The notes under the pieces are model-generated. The model saw only the letters and a program-made list of their open reading frames with translations, made no database searches and was not told the origin of the DNA. Below, in pieces: positions 1 through 9,946 of a DNA stretch of 64,000 nucleotides (its first letter is position 1; the number at the start of each line of letters is the position of its first letter). Source of the stretch: an uncultured Alphaproteobacteria bacterium (GTDB lineage: Bacteria; Pseudomonadota; Alphaproteobacteria; HIMB59; GCA-002718135). The DNA is taken from NCBI GenBank assembly GCA_902577905.1, contig CACHAQ010000001.1:62001-126000 (forward strand), in the 5' to 3' direction. A program made the translations under genes and the position numbers.

Positions 1-165
1 GTATGTATAAATAAGAAAAATAAATATTGTTACAATTGGTAAAGCGCTTCTATAAAATATTAAACTAAAATCATCTAAATCTACTAATCTAATTAATAAA
101 CTGTCAGGGCTAAGAATTAAAACTCCAATAAATGATAATATAAGACCTTTATTTCTAGTTTTCAT
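1..165 (-). CDS. EamA/DMT-family transporter, N-terminal fragment cut by window edge
   Basis: Reverse strand from ATG (163-165) reads MKTRNKGLILSFIGVLILSPDSLLIRLVDLDDFSLIFYRSALPIVTIFIFLIYTY; open to the edge. Confidence 0.7.
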   Translation of the reverse strand, partial: MKTRNKGLILSFIGVLILSPDSLLIRLVDLDDFSLIFYRSALPIVTIFIFLIYTY

Positions 166-233
166 AAATATTTGAAAATAAATAGATAAATAATATATCT
201 ATCAGTATCATACTTTAAATCACACTTGTTTTT

Positions 234-641
234 ATGAAAAAACTACTTTTTTTATGTTTAATTTTTGTATCATTAAATACTAAAGCCATAGATTCTAATA
301 AATTAATAAATCTTAATGATTTAAATATCCTTTTTGAATTTCAAAAAAATGATTGGAATGAAAATGTTCTTTTTCTTATAAAAAAAAATTCATTTGCTAA
401 AGTGGATAATGAATCTGATACGTTTAAGTTAAAAGTAATATTTAAAGATGGTGAAATAATTACAATGCCAATATTTTCTAATAACATCGTTAAAAAAATT
501 AGGTTTGAATATATTTATTTTGATCATAAAAAAGAAAATTTAAAAATTATAAAGGATCATTTTAATTCGTTTAAAAATTATTGCTTTGAATATCTCTATA
601 ATGATAAGTCTATACAAGCAGTTATTTCTAAATGTAATTAG
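234..641 (+). CDS. hypothetical secreted protein
   Basis: ORF with N-terminal signal-like hydrophobic segment. Confidence 0.5.
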   Translation: MKKLLFLCLIFVSLNTKAIDSNKLINLNDLNILFEFQKNDWNENVLFLIKKNSFAKVDNESDTFKLKVIFKDGEIITMPIFSNNIVKKIRFEYIYFDHKKENLKIIKDHFNSFKNYCFEYLYNDKSIQAVISKCN

Positions 642-1545
642 TAAAAACTATTGATGTAGCTTTAAAAATTAAACTGTGTCTTTTAGCTAACTCTAATTTA
701 TCATTTGAATATCCGCCACCTATTACTGTTGCAATGGGAATTGACTTATTCTTAAAAAATTCTAGTACTGTAATATCTCTTTTTAATAATCCTGCAGTTG
801 TTATTTTTAAATTTCCTAATTTATCATTCTCATGAATATCAACTCCAGTATCAAATATTACCAAATCTGGATTAAAATTTTTTATACAACTATTAAGAGT
901 TTGATTTAATATTTTCAAATACTCATCATCTTCTAAATTATCATCTAATTCAACATCCATGTCACTTATTGATTTTCTAAACGGAAAATTATTTTTACAA
1001 TGAATAGAACATGTAAAAATTTCATTATTATCTTTAAGGATTGATGCTGTACCATCTCCTTGATGTACATCGGTATCAAAAATTAATATTTTTTTAACTA
1101 GTTGTTCTCTTATCAAGTGTAATGAAGCATAAGCCATATCATTAAAAACGCAATATCCTGATCCAAAATCTCTATGACTATGATGTGTGCCACCAGCTAA
1201 ATGATTTGCTATCCCATTCTTAATTGCTTCTTTGCATGTTAATAAAGTTCCATTAACTGCTAAAAATGAACGATTAGAAAGTGTTTCTGACCATTTAAAA
1301 CCCAATCTTCTTATTTCTTTATCGGATAAACCACCATTTTTAATTTTTAATATGTAATCCAAATCATGGCATATAGAAAGCTCATCAACACTTGCTTTTT
1401 GAGGACTGAGAATGTTTGCACGATGATAAAAATCTAAATTTTTTAACTCATTATACAAATCTGAAAACTTACTGGCAGTAAATTTATGATTTTCTGGCAG
1501 AGAAATGTCATAATCTTCATGTGTTACCCAACTGATTTTTTTCAT
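628..1545 (-). CDS. histone deacetylase family protein (HDAC/AcuC/AphA superfamily)
   Basis: Motifs LAGGTHHSHRDFGSGYCVFNDMAYA, IFDTDVHQGDGTA, FDTGVDIHENDKLG. Confidence 0.9.
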   Translation of the reverse strand: MKKISWVTHEDYDISLPENHKFTASKFSDLYNELKNLDFYHRANILSPQKASVDELSICHDLDYILKIKNGGLSDKEIRRLGFKWSETLSNRSFLAVNGTLLTCKEAIKNGIANHLAGGTHHSHRDFGSGYCVFNDMAYASLHLIREQLVKKILIFDTDVHQGDGTASILKDNNEIFTCSIHCKNNFPFRKSISDMDVELDDNLEDDEYLKILNQTLNSCIKNFNPDLVIFDTGVDIHENDKLGNLKITTAGLLKRDITVLEFFKNKSIPIATVIGGGYSNDKLELAKRHSLIFKATSIVFTNYI

Positions 1546-1776
1546 AAATTTGCCTCTTTTTAACTCAATTTATGCCTAAATTAATATGTACATAGGTTAT
1601 GTGGCACTAATCTACCAATATATATTTAGTGAGTAAATGTATTCTATCCATAAAGTATTAGTGTCACAACCATATGGAATTTATTTTAATATTTGATTTA
1701 TTAATTATTTGTTTAGTTGGTTTTTTAATTGTTAATTTTTATTGAATAAATAACCAATTTTAATAATATTTAAATA

Positions 1777-2556
1777 ATGAAAGATTTTTATGAACGTAAT
1801 GGTTATTTCTCACCATTGAAAATTTATAACGCAAAAGAAGCAAATTTTTTTAGAAGCAAATTAGAAGACACAGAAAAAAAACTAGGTAAACTTCATTATA
1901 TTGTAAAAACTTATACAATAATGAAATGGGTATATGAAATAGCTATTAATAAAATTTTGCTTGATTTTGTTGAAGAAATAATTGGTAAAAATATATTATT
2001 ATATAATGCAACTTTTATAATAAAAGAACCAAATACAAAAACACATGTAAGTTGGCATCAAGATCTTACCTATTGGGGTTTTGATAATAATGAAAAACAA
2101 GTTAGTGCATGGCTTGCTTTATCAAAAACTAATGATCAAAGTGGGTGTATGCAGATGATACCAGGTTCTCATAAAAATGGTTTTTTTGAACATCATTCAA
2201 CTGAAGATAAAAATAATGTTTTATTAAGAGGTCAAACTGTAAAAGATATTGATATTAATAATGCAGTTTCATGCCCCCTAGAACCTGGTGAAGTTTCCTT
2301 TCATCATGGTTTAACATTACACGCATCTCAACCCAATTCTAGTAATGATCGAAGAATAGGATTAAATTTCCAATTTATTTCTACAGATATGAAACAATTA
2401 AAAAGCAAAAATGATAGTGCTATTTGTGTAAGAGGTGAGGATCAATATAAATATTTTAAAACAGATAAAATAGCTAAGGATGATTTTGACCATGATGCTT
2501 ATCAACATCTTCTCGAACTTAATAATCATTATAATAAAATAATTAGAAAAAATTAA
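1777..2556 (+). CDS. phytanoyl-CoA dioxygenase family protein
   Basis: SWHQDLTYWG ... GCMQMIPGSHKNG ... HHGLTLHASQPNSSNDRRIGLNFQFI. Confidence 0.9.
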   Translation: MKDFYERNGYFSPLKIYNAKEANFFRSKLEDTEKKLGKLHYIVKTYTIMKWVYEIAINKILLDFVEEIIGKNILLYNATFIIKEPNTKTHVSWHQDLTYWGFDNNEKQVSAWLALSKTNDQSGCMQMIPGSHKNGFFEHHSTEDKNNVLLRGQTVKDIDINNAVSCPLEPGEVSFHHGLTLHASQPNSSNDRRIGLNFQFISTDMKQLKSKNDSAICVRGEDQYKYFKTDKIAKDDFDHDAYQHLLELNNHYNKIIRKN

Positions 2557-2602
2557 ATTATATTCACAGAAAATTAAAGATAATATATTTATAAAAATTT
2601 AG

Positions 2603-2630
2603 GTGATTGGTTTATTAACAAACCAATCAC
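2603..2630. terminator. bidirectional hairpin between convergent genes
   Basis: GTGATTGGTTT-attaac-AAACCAATCAC inverted repeat between convergent CDSs. Confidence 0.7.
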
Positions 2631-2638
2631 TTATAATA

Positions 2639-3001
2639 TTATTTTTTCCAAGGACCAAAATCTTTTTGATCTGATGTAAACTCATAAGATATAAATTCAT
2701 CATCGCTTACAATCCAACCATCATGACCAGGAGCTAAATAGTAAGCATCACCTGCCTTAAAATAATCTTCTGAACCATCATCATGTTTTACTTTCATCTC
2801 ACCTTGTACCACAACACCAACATGCCCAGCTTGACAACTATCTGTTCCTACAATTGGTTTGATACATGAGCTCCAACTCCAACCAGGCTGTAAAGTTGTT
2901 TTGCTTAATGTTACATTACCTAAAGTTACTGTGGATGAATGAGCTTTATCTGGAGTTTTAATTTCTCCTTCAGAAAATGATTTTCTCATTACATTAGACA
3001 T
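2639..3001 (-). CDS. cupin domain protein
   Basis: GHVGVVVQGEMKVKHDDGSEDYFKAGDAYYLAPGHDGWI cupin motif. Confidence 0.8.
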   Translation of the reverse strand: MSNVMRKSFSEGEIKTPDKAHSSTVTLGNVTLSKTTLQPGWSWSSCIKPIVGTDSCQAGHVGVVVQGEMKVKHDDGSEDYFKAGDAYYLAPGHDGWIVSDDEFISYEFTSDQKDFGPWKK

Positions 3002-3156
3002 TATACATCTCCTATTATTTGTTACTATTAAGATTATATTAACATTATTTTTATAAAAATACCTATATGTAATAAAATAACATAATAATATTAATTGCTA
3101 TTTATAATTAAGTATAAAATTTATTTATAAATTAATTTTTTTTGATGAGATAGTAA

Positions 3157-4311
3157 ATGAAAGAATATTTTATTAATATTTACTTAAGAGGTTTTTTAAG
3201 TGCATGTATAGCAATTTATATGCCTTTGTTTATGTGGGGTAATACAATTGCTCATCTTCCATATTTTATGAATAAAATAGGGATGCCTAGTACATCTTTA
3301 GGTTTCTTTTTTATGATCTTATCTGGTATTCAAATAATATTTAGTCAATTTGCAGGAAGATTAATCATCCCAAAAATTGGTTCTAAAAACACACTATCAA
3401 TAGGCATTTTAATTTTTTCATTGTTTCCAATAATTTTGATTAATTCTCAAAATTCTTTTCATTTCTTACTTGCTTCTGTGCCTTGTGGTTTTGGTGTCGG
3501 TCTTTTTTTTACTACATGTACAGCAATTACAGGAATCGCTGAAAGAGCAACAAATAAAATTTTACAACCTCTTTGGGGAGCATTTTTAAGTTTTGGTTTT
3601 CTGTGCGGTGCAATTTTCTCATCGCTATGGCAATTTATGAATTTCTCTACATATAATTTATTTATTTTATTATCTTTTTTGGGATTGATTGGTTTTTTTC
3701 TAATTCGTCAATATGGATTTCCTAGAGAGAAAGATAGTATTGATAAATCTGAAAAATTTAAATTACCAGAATTAAAAATATTAATTTTTGGTATTTACTT
3801 ATTTATATTTTATGCCTCTGTTGGAATTGTTGGCGATTGGTCTGCAGTTTGGTTTGAGAAAGAATTAAAAACAACATTATTTCTTGCAAGTTTAGCTGTT
3901 GTTGCCTGGGGGTCGGGAGAGTCAATTGGAAGATTTTTAGGATCTTATTTGATAAAATTAGTAAATGAAAAATTTGTTGGAGCTTATTTAGGTTTAATTG
4001 GTTGTTTTTTATTTTTTCTTTCAATATTAACTATGAACCCTTATATAATATTATCTGGTATATTTTTGATAGGATTATGCTCTTCTAATTTTTATCCAGT
4101 TGTAATAAGATTTGCCCTCAGACAATCAACTCAAAACATAAACACTACAGCAGCTAATTTAAGTACTTTAGCAATGGGCGGTTTTTTGATAGGTCCTGCT
4201 TTAGTTGGTTTTTCTGCTGATTATTTTGGATTAACTTTTAATGTTCAAGTTTTATGCTTTATTTGGTTTGTTAATACAAGTTTGTTTCTTTATAGTGTAA
4301 GAAAAAAATAA
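3157..4311 (+). CDS. MFS transporter
   Basis: Polytopic; paralogous to 25544..26698 (GNTIAHLP / GRLIIPKIGSKNTL). Confidence 0.8.
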   Translation: MKEYFINIYLRGFLSACIAIYMPLFMWGNTIAHLPYFMNKIGMPSTSLGFFFMILSGIQIIFSQFAGRLIIPKIGSKNTLSIGILIFSLFPIILINSQNSFHFLLASVPCGFGVGLFFTTCTAITGIAERATNKILQPLWGAFLSFGFLCGAIFSSLWQFMNFSTYNLFILLSFLGLIGFFLIRQYGFPREKDSIDKSEKFKLPELKILIFGIYLFIFYASVGIVGDWSAVWFEKELKTTLFLASLAVVAWGSGESIGRFLGSYLIKLVNEKFVGAYLGLIGCFLFFLSILTMNPYIILSGIFLIGLCSSNFYPVVIRFALRQSTQNINTTAANLSTLAMGGFLIGPALVGFSADYFGLTFNVQVLCFIWFVNTSLFLYSVRKK

Positions 4312-4313
4312 TT

Positions 4314-4733
4314 TTAAATCCCTACAAAACTTATAATTAAATTTCTTTTAAAACTGTTGTACCTATGTTCAATAAGATAAATTCCTTGCCAAGTTCCTAG
4401 TAGGAGATTTTTATTTTGTATAGGTATTGTAAGTGACGTTTGTGTTAACATACTCTTTATATGTGATGGCATATCATCATCTCCTTCATAACCATGTTTG
4501 TATAATGATGCGTCTTCAGGTACAATTTTCTTAAAAAAAGAATTTATATCTTCTAGAACATCAGAACTTGCATTTTCCATTATTGTTAGTGAAGCCGATG
4601 TATGTTGTATAAATAAATTTAATTGCCCTTTATTGATTGTGTTCTTTGTAATCCAATTATTTATTGTATTTGTTATTTCATACATTCCTTGACCTTTTGT
4701 ATGAATAATCAATTCATCTTGTAAATTTATCAT
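4314..4733 (-). CDS. YjbQ/UPF0047 family (secondary thiamine-phosphate synthase-like)
   Basis: NLFIQHTSASLTIMENASSDVLEDI ... GTWQGIYLIEHR signature. Confidence 0.9.
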   Translation of the reverse strand: MINLQDELIIHTKGQGMYEITNTINNWITKNTINKGQLNLFIQHTSASLTIMENASSDVLEDINSFFKKIVPEDASLYKHGYEGDDDMPSHIKSMLTQTSLTIPIQNKNLLLGTWQGIYLIEHRYNSFKRNLIISFVGI

Positions 4734-4926
4734 TATATAATTTTAAAATGAACTTGTGGCACCTACAAGGAGAATTATTATTAATAATAATGAAATGAAA
4801 AAAAGAACTATTCTATAAATAAGTGCCACATTTATTATGTATTTCTGAATATTGTTTTAATATTGATATAAATAAGGAATAAATGTGTTATCTTATATAT
4901 AAATTCTTGTTTATTTTGGGTTTCTT

Positions 4927-5817
4927 TTGTTAAATAAAAATCAATTTGCAATTCTTCTAATAATTATATCAATAATTTTTGGAACATTAATGGGAACTTT
5001 TATTAAACTAGCTCAAGAAGAATTAAACGTTTTTACCACTGGTTTTTTAAGATTTTTTTTTGGTTTTTTAATTATAATACCATACATTCTTAAAACTAAG
5101 TTTAAGGTTTTCAATACTTCAAACTTAAAAATACATATCTTAAGATCAGCATTAAATTTACCTGCGATGCTTTTGGGATTTGCAGCATTAGCTATTCTGC
5201 CTTTAGAAAAAATAACAGCTATACATTTTGTAGTACCTTTATTGGTTACAATTCTTGCAGTAATATTTTTAAAAGAAAAAATATATTTATATAGATCTTT
5301 AGCATTAATTATTGGATTTTTAGGTGTTTTAATCATTTTAAGACCAGGTATCGTAGATATTTCTATTGGCATATATATGGCGCTAACGTCTTCATTAATA
5401 TGGTCTGTAGTAATTATTTTAACAAAAAAAGTATCTAAGGATGACAGTGCTATAACAATATTATCACACCAATATCTTTACATGAGCTTATTTTCATTGC
5501 CATTAGTTATTTATTTTTGGGATCAGCCAAATTTAAAAACTATCATTTTCATTTTGTGTGCAGCAATGTCTGGTACAATCTTGCATATAGCTTTAAATCA
5601 TGCCTATAAATTAGTTGATGTCTCAATGACTCAACCTTATTCATTTTTGGGTTTAGTTGTGTCTTCAGTAATTGGTTATTTCGTTTTTAGTGATAAACCA
5701 AATTTATATACCTGGTTAGGTGCATCGGTTATATTTTGCAGTGTTATCTTAATTTCTTATAGAGAGCTTCAATTAAATAAAGAAATTACAAGAAAGAGAT
5801 TAGATATTAATTCATAA
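4927..5817 (+). CDS. EamA/DMT-family transporter
   Basis: 10-TM pattern with two EamA-like repeats; TTG start. Confidence 0.85.
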   Translation: MLNKNQFAILLIIISIIFGTLMGTFIKLAQEELNVFTTGFLRFFFGFLIIIPYILKTKFKVFNTSNLKIHILRSALNLPAMLLGFAALAILPLEKITAIHFVVPLLVTILAVIFLKEKIYLYRSLALIIGFLGVLIILRPGIVDISIGIYMALTSSLIWSVVIILTKKVSKDDSAITILSHQYLYMSLFSLPLVIYFWDQPNLKTIIFILCAAMSGTILHIALNHAYKLVDVSMTQPYSFLGLVVSSVIGYFVFSDKPNLYTWLGASVIFCSVILISYRELQLNKEITRKRLDINS

Positions 5818-5859
5818 TATAAATATTTAACATAAATAAATTATATGTATTATTAATTT

Positions 5860-7107
5860 GTGCAAAATAATTATTTTTATAAATGGATAGATAGTAAAAA
5901 AGATGATGAGATAAATAGTTTTAAAGAATGTATTGATTCATATATTTATTTTAAAAAAGATGCTTTTCACAAAACAAACAAATTAATTGTAAAAAATCCA
6001 GAATTTAATGCTCCAAAATTACTAAAAATAGTTTTATTGCTTTTCTCTAGAGATATACAAAAAATTTCATTAGCTAGAAAAACTTTAAAATCAATTTCTA
6101 CCGATAAAGTGAATAATTATTTTCACCAATATTTAGAGATAGTAAATCTGTGGATTAAAAATGATTTAAAAAAATTATTAAAAAAATTAGAATTAATTAT
6201 AAAAGATAATCCCAAAGATATTTTTGCAATCAGATTATTTCATTTTAATAATATTTTCTTAGGTATTGATGGTAAATTTTTAGATAAACACGAAGAAATA
6301 CTGAGTAAGTGGTCAAAAAATGATCAACATTACAATTTACTGCTAGGGATGACTAGTTATGCTTATGAAGAAAATAATTTAATCGATAAAGCTAAATTTC
6401 TAGCCTTAAATTCTCTTGAAAAATCAACTAATGATTTATGGAGTTGGCACGCTCTTTTGCATGTACATGATAATGAAAATAACAATTCTATTAATACAAA
6501 TGATAAATTTAATAAGATTGATTGGTCAATTTATGGGCCAATTAAAAGACATATATGGTGGCATCAATCATTAATATTATTTTATAATCAAGAATATGAG
6601 GAAAGCTTAAAATTATTTGATAAATATTTCTCGTCTTCAGAAATTTTTTATTTAGATTTTTGTAATGCTTGTTCTTTTTTATTAAGACTCCATTACAAGG
6701 GGATAGATGTTAAAGATAGAATGGATAAATTAAAAGATTATGCTGAATATTTTAAAAATCAACACATACTTCCTTTTATAGATTATCATCTTATTTTTTA
6801 TTATTCATATTATAATGATCTAGATTATTTTCTGCAACTTGAAGAAAGAATGGAAGAAAATTATTTAGAAAATTCTTTTAAAGAAAATTATATTAATTTC
6901 TTAAAACCAATTATTCTTAGCATGAAAAAAAATAAACTATTAGATAAAAATATAATTAAATCACAATTTAAATACCTTGGGGGTAGTTTTGCTCAAAGAG
7001 AACTTATTTTTTTAAGTTTAATCCAAAATACAAAATATGAAAAAAATAAACTTAATTTAATATCAGAATATTATAATTATAAATCAGTTTCGAAATTATA
7101 TGTATAA
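5860..7107 (+). CDS. TTC38-like tetratricopeptide-type protein
   Basis: DLWSWHALLHVHDNE and IWWHQSLILFYNQEYEESLKLFD resemble TTC38-family repeats; GTG start. Confidence 0.6.
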   Translation: MQNNYFYKWIDSKKDDEINSFKECIDSYIYFKKDAFHKTNKLIVKNPEFNAPKLLKIVLLLFSRDIQKISLARKTLKSISTDKVNNYFHQYLEIVNLWIKNDLKKLLKKLELIIKDNPKDIFAIRLFHFNNIFLGIDGKFLDKHEEILSKWSKNDQHYNLLLGMTSYAYEENNLIDKAKFLALNSLEKSTNDLWSWHALLHVHDNENNNSINTNDKFNKIDWSIYGPIKRHIWWHQSLILFYNQEYEESLKLFDKYFSSSEIFYLDFCNACSFLLRLHYKGIDVKDRMDKLKDYAEYFKNQHILPFIDYHLIFYYSYYNDLDYFLQLEERMEENYLENSFKENYINFLKPIILSMKKNKLLDKNIIKSQFKYLGGSFAQRELIFLSLIQNTKYEKNKLNLISEYYNYKSVSKLYV

Positions 7108-8914
7108 CTCTAAATTATTAGAAGAAAAATTTATAAAAAAATCAAATAATAATTTTACCTTATTAAAAGATAATCTTTTTTTTCGAAATATAACTTTTCA
7201 AAATTTCCAAATATTAAAATTGATATCATTCTTGGTAAGAGACAAAAATTGGAATAACTATGATCCTAAAATTATAAATTATGAAGAGAATTTTGATACA
7301 TCATTAGAATATATATTCGATTTAGAATATGGTATAAAAGAAATTCTTAAAACAACAAATACTATATTATTTTCTGAAAATTCTATAACTTTATCTTCTG
7401 CAGGAGAATTTTTAACTGATTTTTGGACTAATAGAATAGGTTTTAATTTATTAATTCCATTACAAAATCATGTCGGTTCAAACATTATTGTAACAAAAGA
7501 GACTGATGTAAAAGAGGAAAAAAAATTTCCAGAATTTATAAAACCTGACCAACCATTTTTTAAATTTAAAAACCTTTCTTATACTTTAGATGATAGTTTG
7601 TTGGTAAATATTAATTTTGAGGGTATTTTATTTGAAATGGAGGATCAAAGAAACTGGGGTGATGCTTCTTACAAAATATATAGTGGTTCTTTACTAGATC
7701 CTTTTCCATACGTTGAAAAGGAGGGGGGTAATTTCTCTCAAACTGTTAAAATAGATGTGGAAAATAAAAAACAAAGATCATTTCCATCTAAGAATATCAT
7801 AAAAATTGATGATAGTGTCTCTTATAAATTTCCCAAAATTGGTATAAAAATTGATTCTCCAGCACTTCCTGATGATAATTTAATAGATAATTTTGATTAT
7901 TATTACTATCTTATTGATTTTACTGAAGATTTTAAAAGTGTAGCTTCAAAATCTCTAAACAAGGTTTTTCTTGTAGCCTTGGTTGACCATATTAAAGATC
8001 CTGAAAAAGAGTTAACTAAAATTCATAATTTTATAACTGAAAATACTATTAACTTAGATAAAATTTTAATTTGTCCAAAAATATATTTGAATAGTTTTCA
8101 ACCTGCTGGTGAATGGCCTAAAGTTCCAGAATTAAATGCATACTATAAAATTGCGAAAAAGATGTTTTCTGATAGTCAAATTGTTTCAGGAATGGTCACT
8201 AATTTTACAGAATTAAATAGAAAGAGACCAAAAATGTTTTATGACTTGGTTAGTTTTTCCTTCACTCCAATTGTGCACGATTCTAGTGATTTTGGTGTGT
8301 TGAATACACCTGAAACTATACCTTATATCCTTAAAACTCTAAAAAATTTTTCTAATAGCTCAGATGTTCATATTGGCCCAATTTCTATTGGAATGCATTT
8401 CAATCCTTATGGTGAAAGTCTTGTAGATAATAAAAAGAAGATAAGATTAGAAATGGCTGATAGCGATCCAAGACATGATCAATTATTTTCACTGACTTGG
8501 ACACTGGCAATTTTTATTCAATCAATAAATAAAGAGTCAAAATTTTTTACTTTTAATTCTATTTATGGGCATCATGGAATATTAAATAAAGATAATACCA
8601 AAAGACCATTGTATCATTTAAATAATTTTCTTATTTCATTATCAAATTCAAAAATTTTTAAATTTAATTCAATTAATGAAGTGTATGGATTAAAAATTGT
8701 ATTAAATGATAAAAAATATTATTTATTTGTAAATTCTTCAAAACAAAAAAAGGAAATTGATATTTCTGAGTTAAATTTTAGTTATCAATATAAACTTAAT
8801 TTAAAAAATTTTACTGATATTTTTAAGAATGATTTCTCTTTTTTTAATTTTAAAAAAGATATAAATCCATATACGTTTGAACCATTAGAAATTAAATTTA
8901 TAGAAGATAAATGA
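7100..8914 (+). CDS. probable D-apionate lactonase (ApnL-like)
   Basis: NFEGILFEMEDQRNWGDASYKIYSGSLLDPFPYVEKEGGNFSQTVKI resembles the ApnL family; next to an ApsD-like dehydrogenase. Confidence 0.65.
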   Translation: MYNSKLLEEKFIKKSNNNFTLLKDNLFFRNITFQNFQILKLISFLVRDKNWNNYDPKIINYEENFDTSLEYIFDLEYGIKEILKTTNTILFSENSITLSSAGEFLTDFWTNRIGFNLLIPLQNHVGSNIIVTKETDVKEEKKFPEFIKPDQPFFKFKNLSYTLDDSLLVNINFEGILFEMEDQRNWGDASYKIYSGSLLDPFPYVEKEGGNFSQTVKIDVENKKQRSFPSKNIIKIDDSVSYKFPKIGIKIDSPALPDDNLIDNFDYYYYLIDFTEDFKSVASKSLNKVFLVALVDHIKDPEKELTKIHNFITENTINLDKILICPKIYLNSFQPAGEWPKVPELNAYYKIAKKMFSDSQIVSGMVTNFTELNRKRPKMFYDLVSFSFTPIVHDSSDFGVLNTPETIPYILKTLKNFSNSSDVHIGPISIGMHFNPYGESLVDNKKKIRLEMADSDPRHDQLFSLTWTLAIFIQSINKESKFFTFNSIYGHHGILNKDNTKRPLYHLNNFLISLSNSKIFKFNSINEVYGLKIVLNDKKYYLFVNSSKQKKEIDISELNFSYQYKLNLKNFTDIFKNDFSFFNFKKDINPYTFEPLEIKFIEDK

Positions 8915-9933
8915 AAAAATTAAAAGGAGCATTAATCGGTTGTGGTTTCTTTGCAGAAAATCATATTTTAGCTTGGAAAGAATTAACAAATATAGAAATA
9001 ATATGTGTTTGTGATTTAGATATAAAAAAAGCTAATAAATTTAAATCTAAATTTAATATTTTACATTCTTATTCATCAATAGATTTAATGTTAAAAAAAC
9101 ATAAAATTGACTTTGTTGATGTTGTAACAACAATGGAGACACACTTAGATATTTGTAAAATTTTATCTAAATATAAAATTCCAACTTCTATACAAAAGCC
9201 ATTTGCTGAAAATTTATTGAATGCGAAAAAAATTGTTTCTTTATATAAAAAAAACAAAACTCCACTTATGGTTCATGAAAATTTTAGATGGCAAAGTCCT
9301 CTATTAAAATTAAAAGAAATTATAAATAAAGAGAAATTAACTAAACCACATTATGCCAAGATATCTTTTAGACATGCAAATCCTGTTGGATATACCAATC
9401 AAACATATTTATATGATTTAAAAGAGTATTTAACCTTAGACGTAGGAATTCATTTATTTGATTTAAGCAGATTTTTTATGGGAGAAGCTAAAAGTATTTA
9501 TACCGTAAATCAAAATACAAATAGTAAATTTAAAGGTGAAACTGATTTTATATCACTTATACGAAATAAAAATAAAAGTATTACTATTGTTGATGCTTCT
9601 ATTTCTTCAATAAAAAAACCTGATAGATTTGCTCAAACATTAGTTAATTTAGAATTCTCTAATGGCTCAATAGATTTAGACTATAATTATAAAATTACAT
9701 TACACAAAAATAAAAAGAAGAAGATTTATGATGGAAAACCAAAGAAATATAATTGGATTTCAAAACCTTGGGATCAAATTCAAGAAAGTGTAATTAATAC
9801 ACACAAGCATTTCATTGATTCATTAATTAATAGAGTTGAACATGACACCAGTGGTGAAGATAACATAAAGAGTTTATCATTAGTCTTCAATTCATACAAA
9901 TCTAATAAACTAAGAAAAGAAATTAAAATTTAA
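8911..9933 (+). CDS. Gfo/Idh/MocA oxidoreductase, probable D-apiose dehydrogenase-like
   Basis: GALIGCGFFAENHILAWKEL, QKPFAENLLNAK, MVHENFRWQSPL, SWISKPWDQIQESV-like C-term; overlaps the lactonase gene by 4 nt. Confidence 0.75.
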   Translation: MKKLKGALIGCGFFAENHILAWKELTNIEIICVCDLDIKKANKFKSKFNILHSYSSIDLMLKKHKIDFVDVVTTMETHLDICKILSKYKIPTSIQKPFAENLLNAKKIVSLYKKNKTPLMVHENFRWQSPLLKLKEIINKEKLTKPHYAKISFRHANPVGYTNQTYLYDLKEYLTLDVGIHLFDLSRFFMGEAKSIYTVNQNTNSKFKGETDFISLIRNKNKSITIVDASISSIKKPDRFAQTLVNLEFSNGSIDLDYNYKITLHKNKKKKIYDGKPKKYNWISKPWDQIQESVINTHKHFIDSLINRVEHDTSGEDNIKSLSLVFNSYKSNKLRKEIKI

Positions 9934-9946
9934 TTTTATTTAAAGT

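Noticed and set aside
3803-4024. 73-aa antisense ORF
   Set aside because: Opposite MFS gene; Q/L/N-rich shadow translation
5013-5372. 119-aa antisense ORF
   Set aside because: Opposite a clear EamA transporter, no recognisable motif
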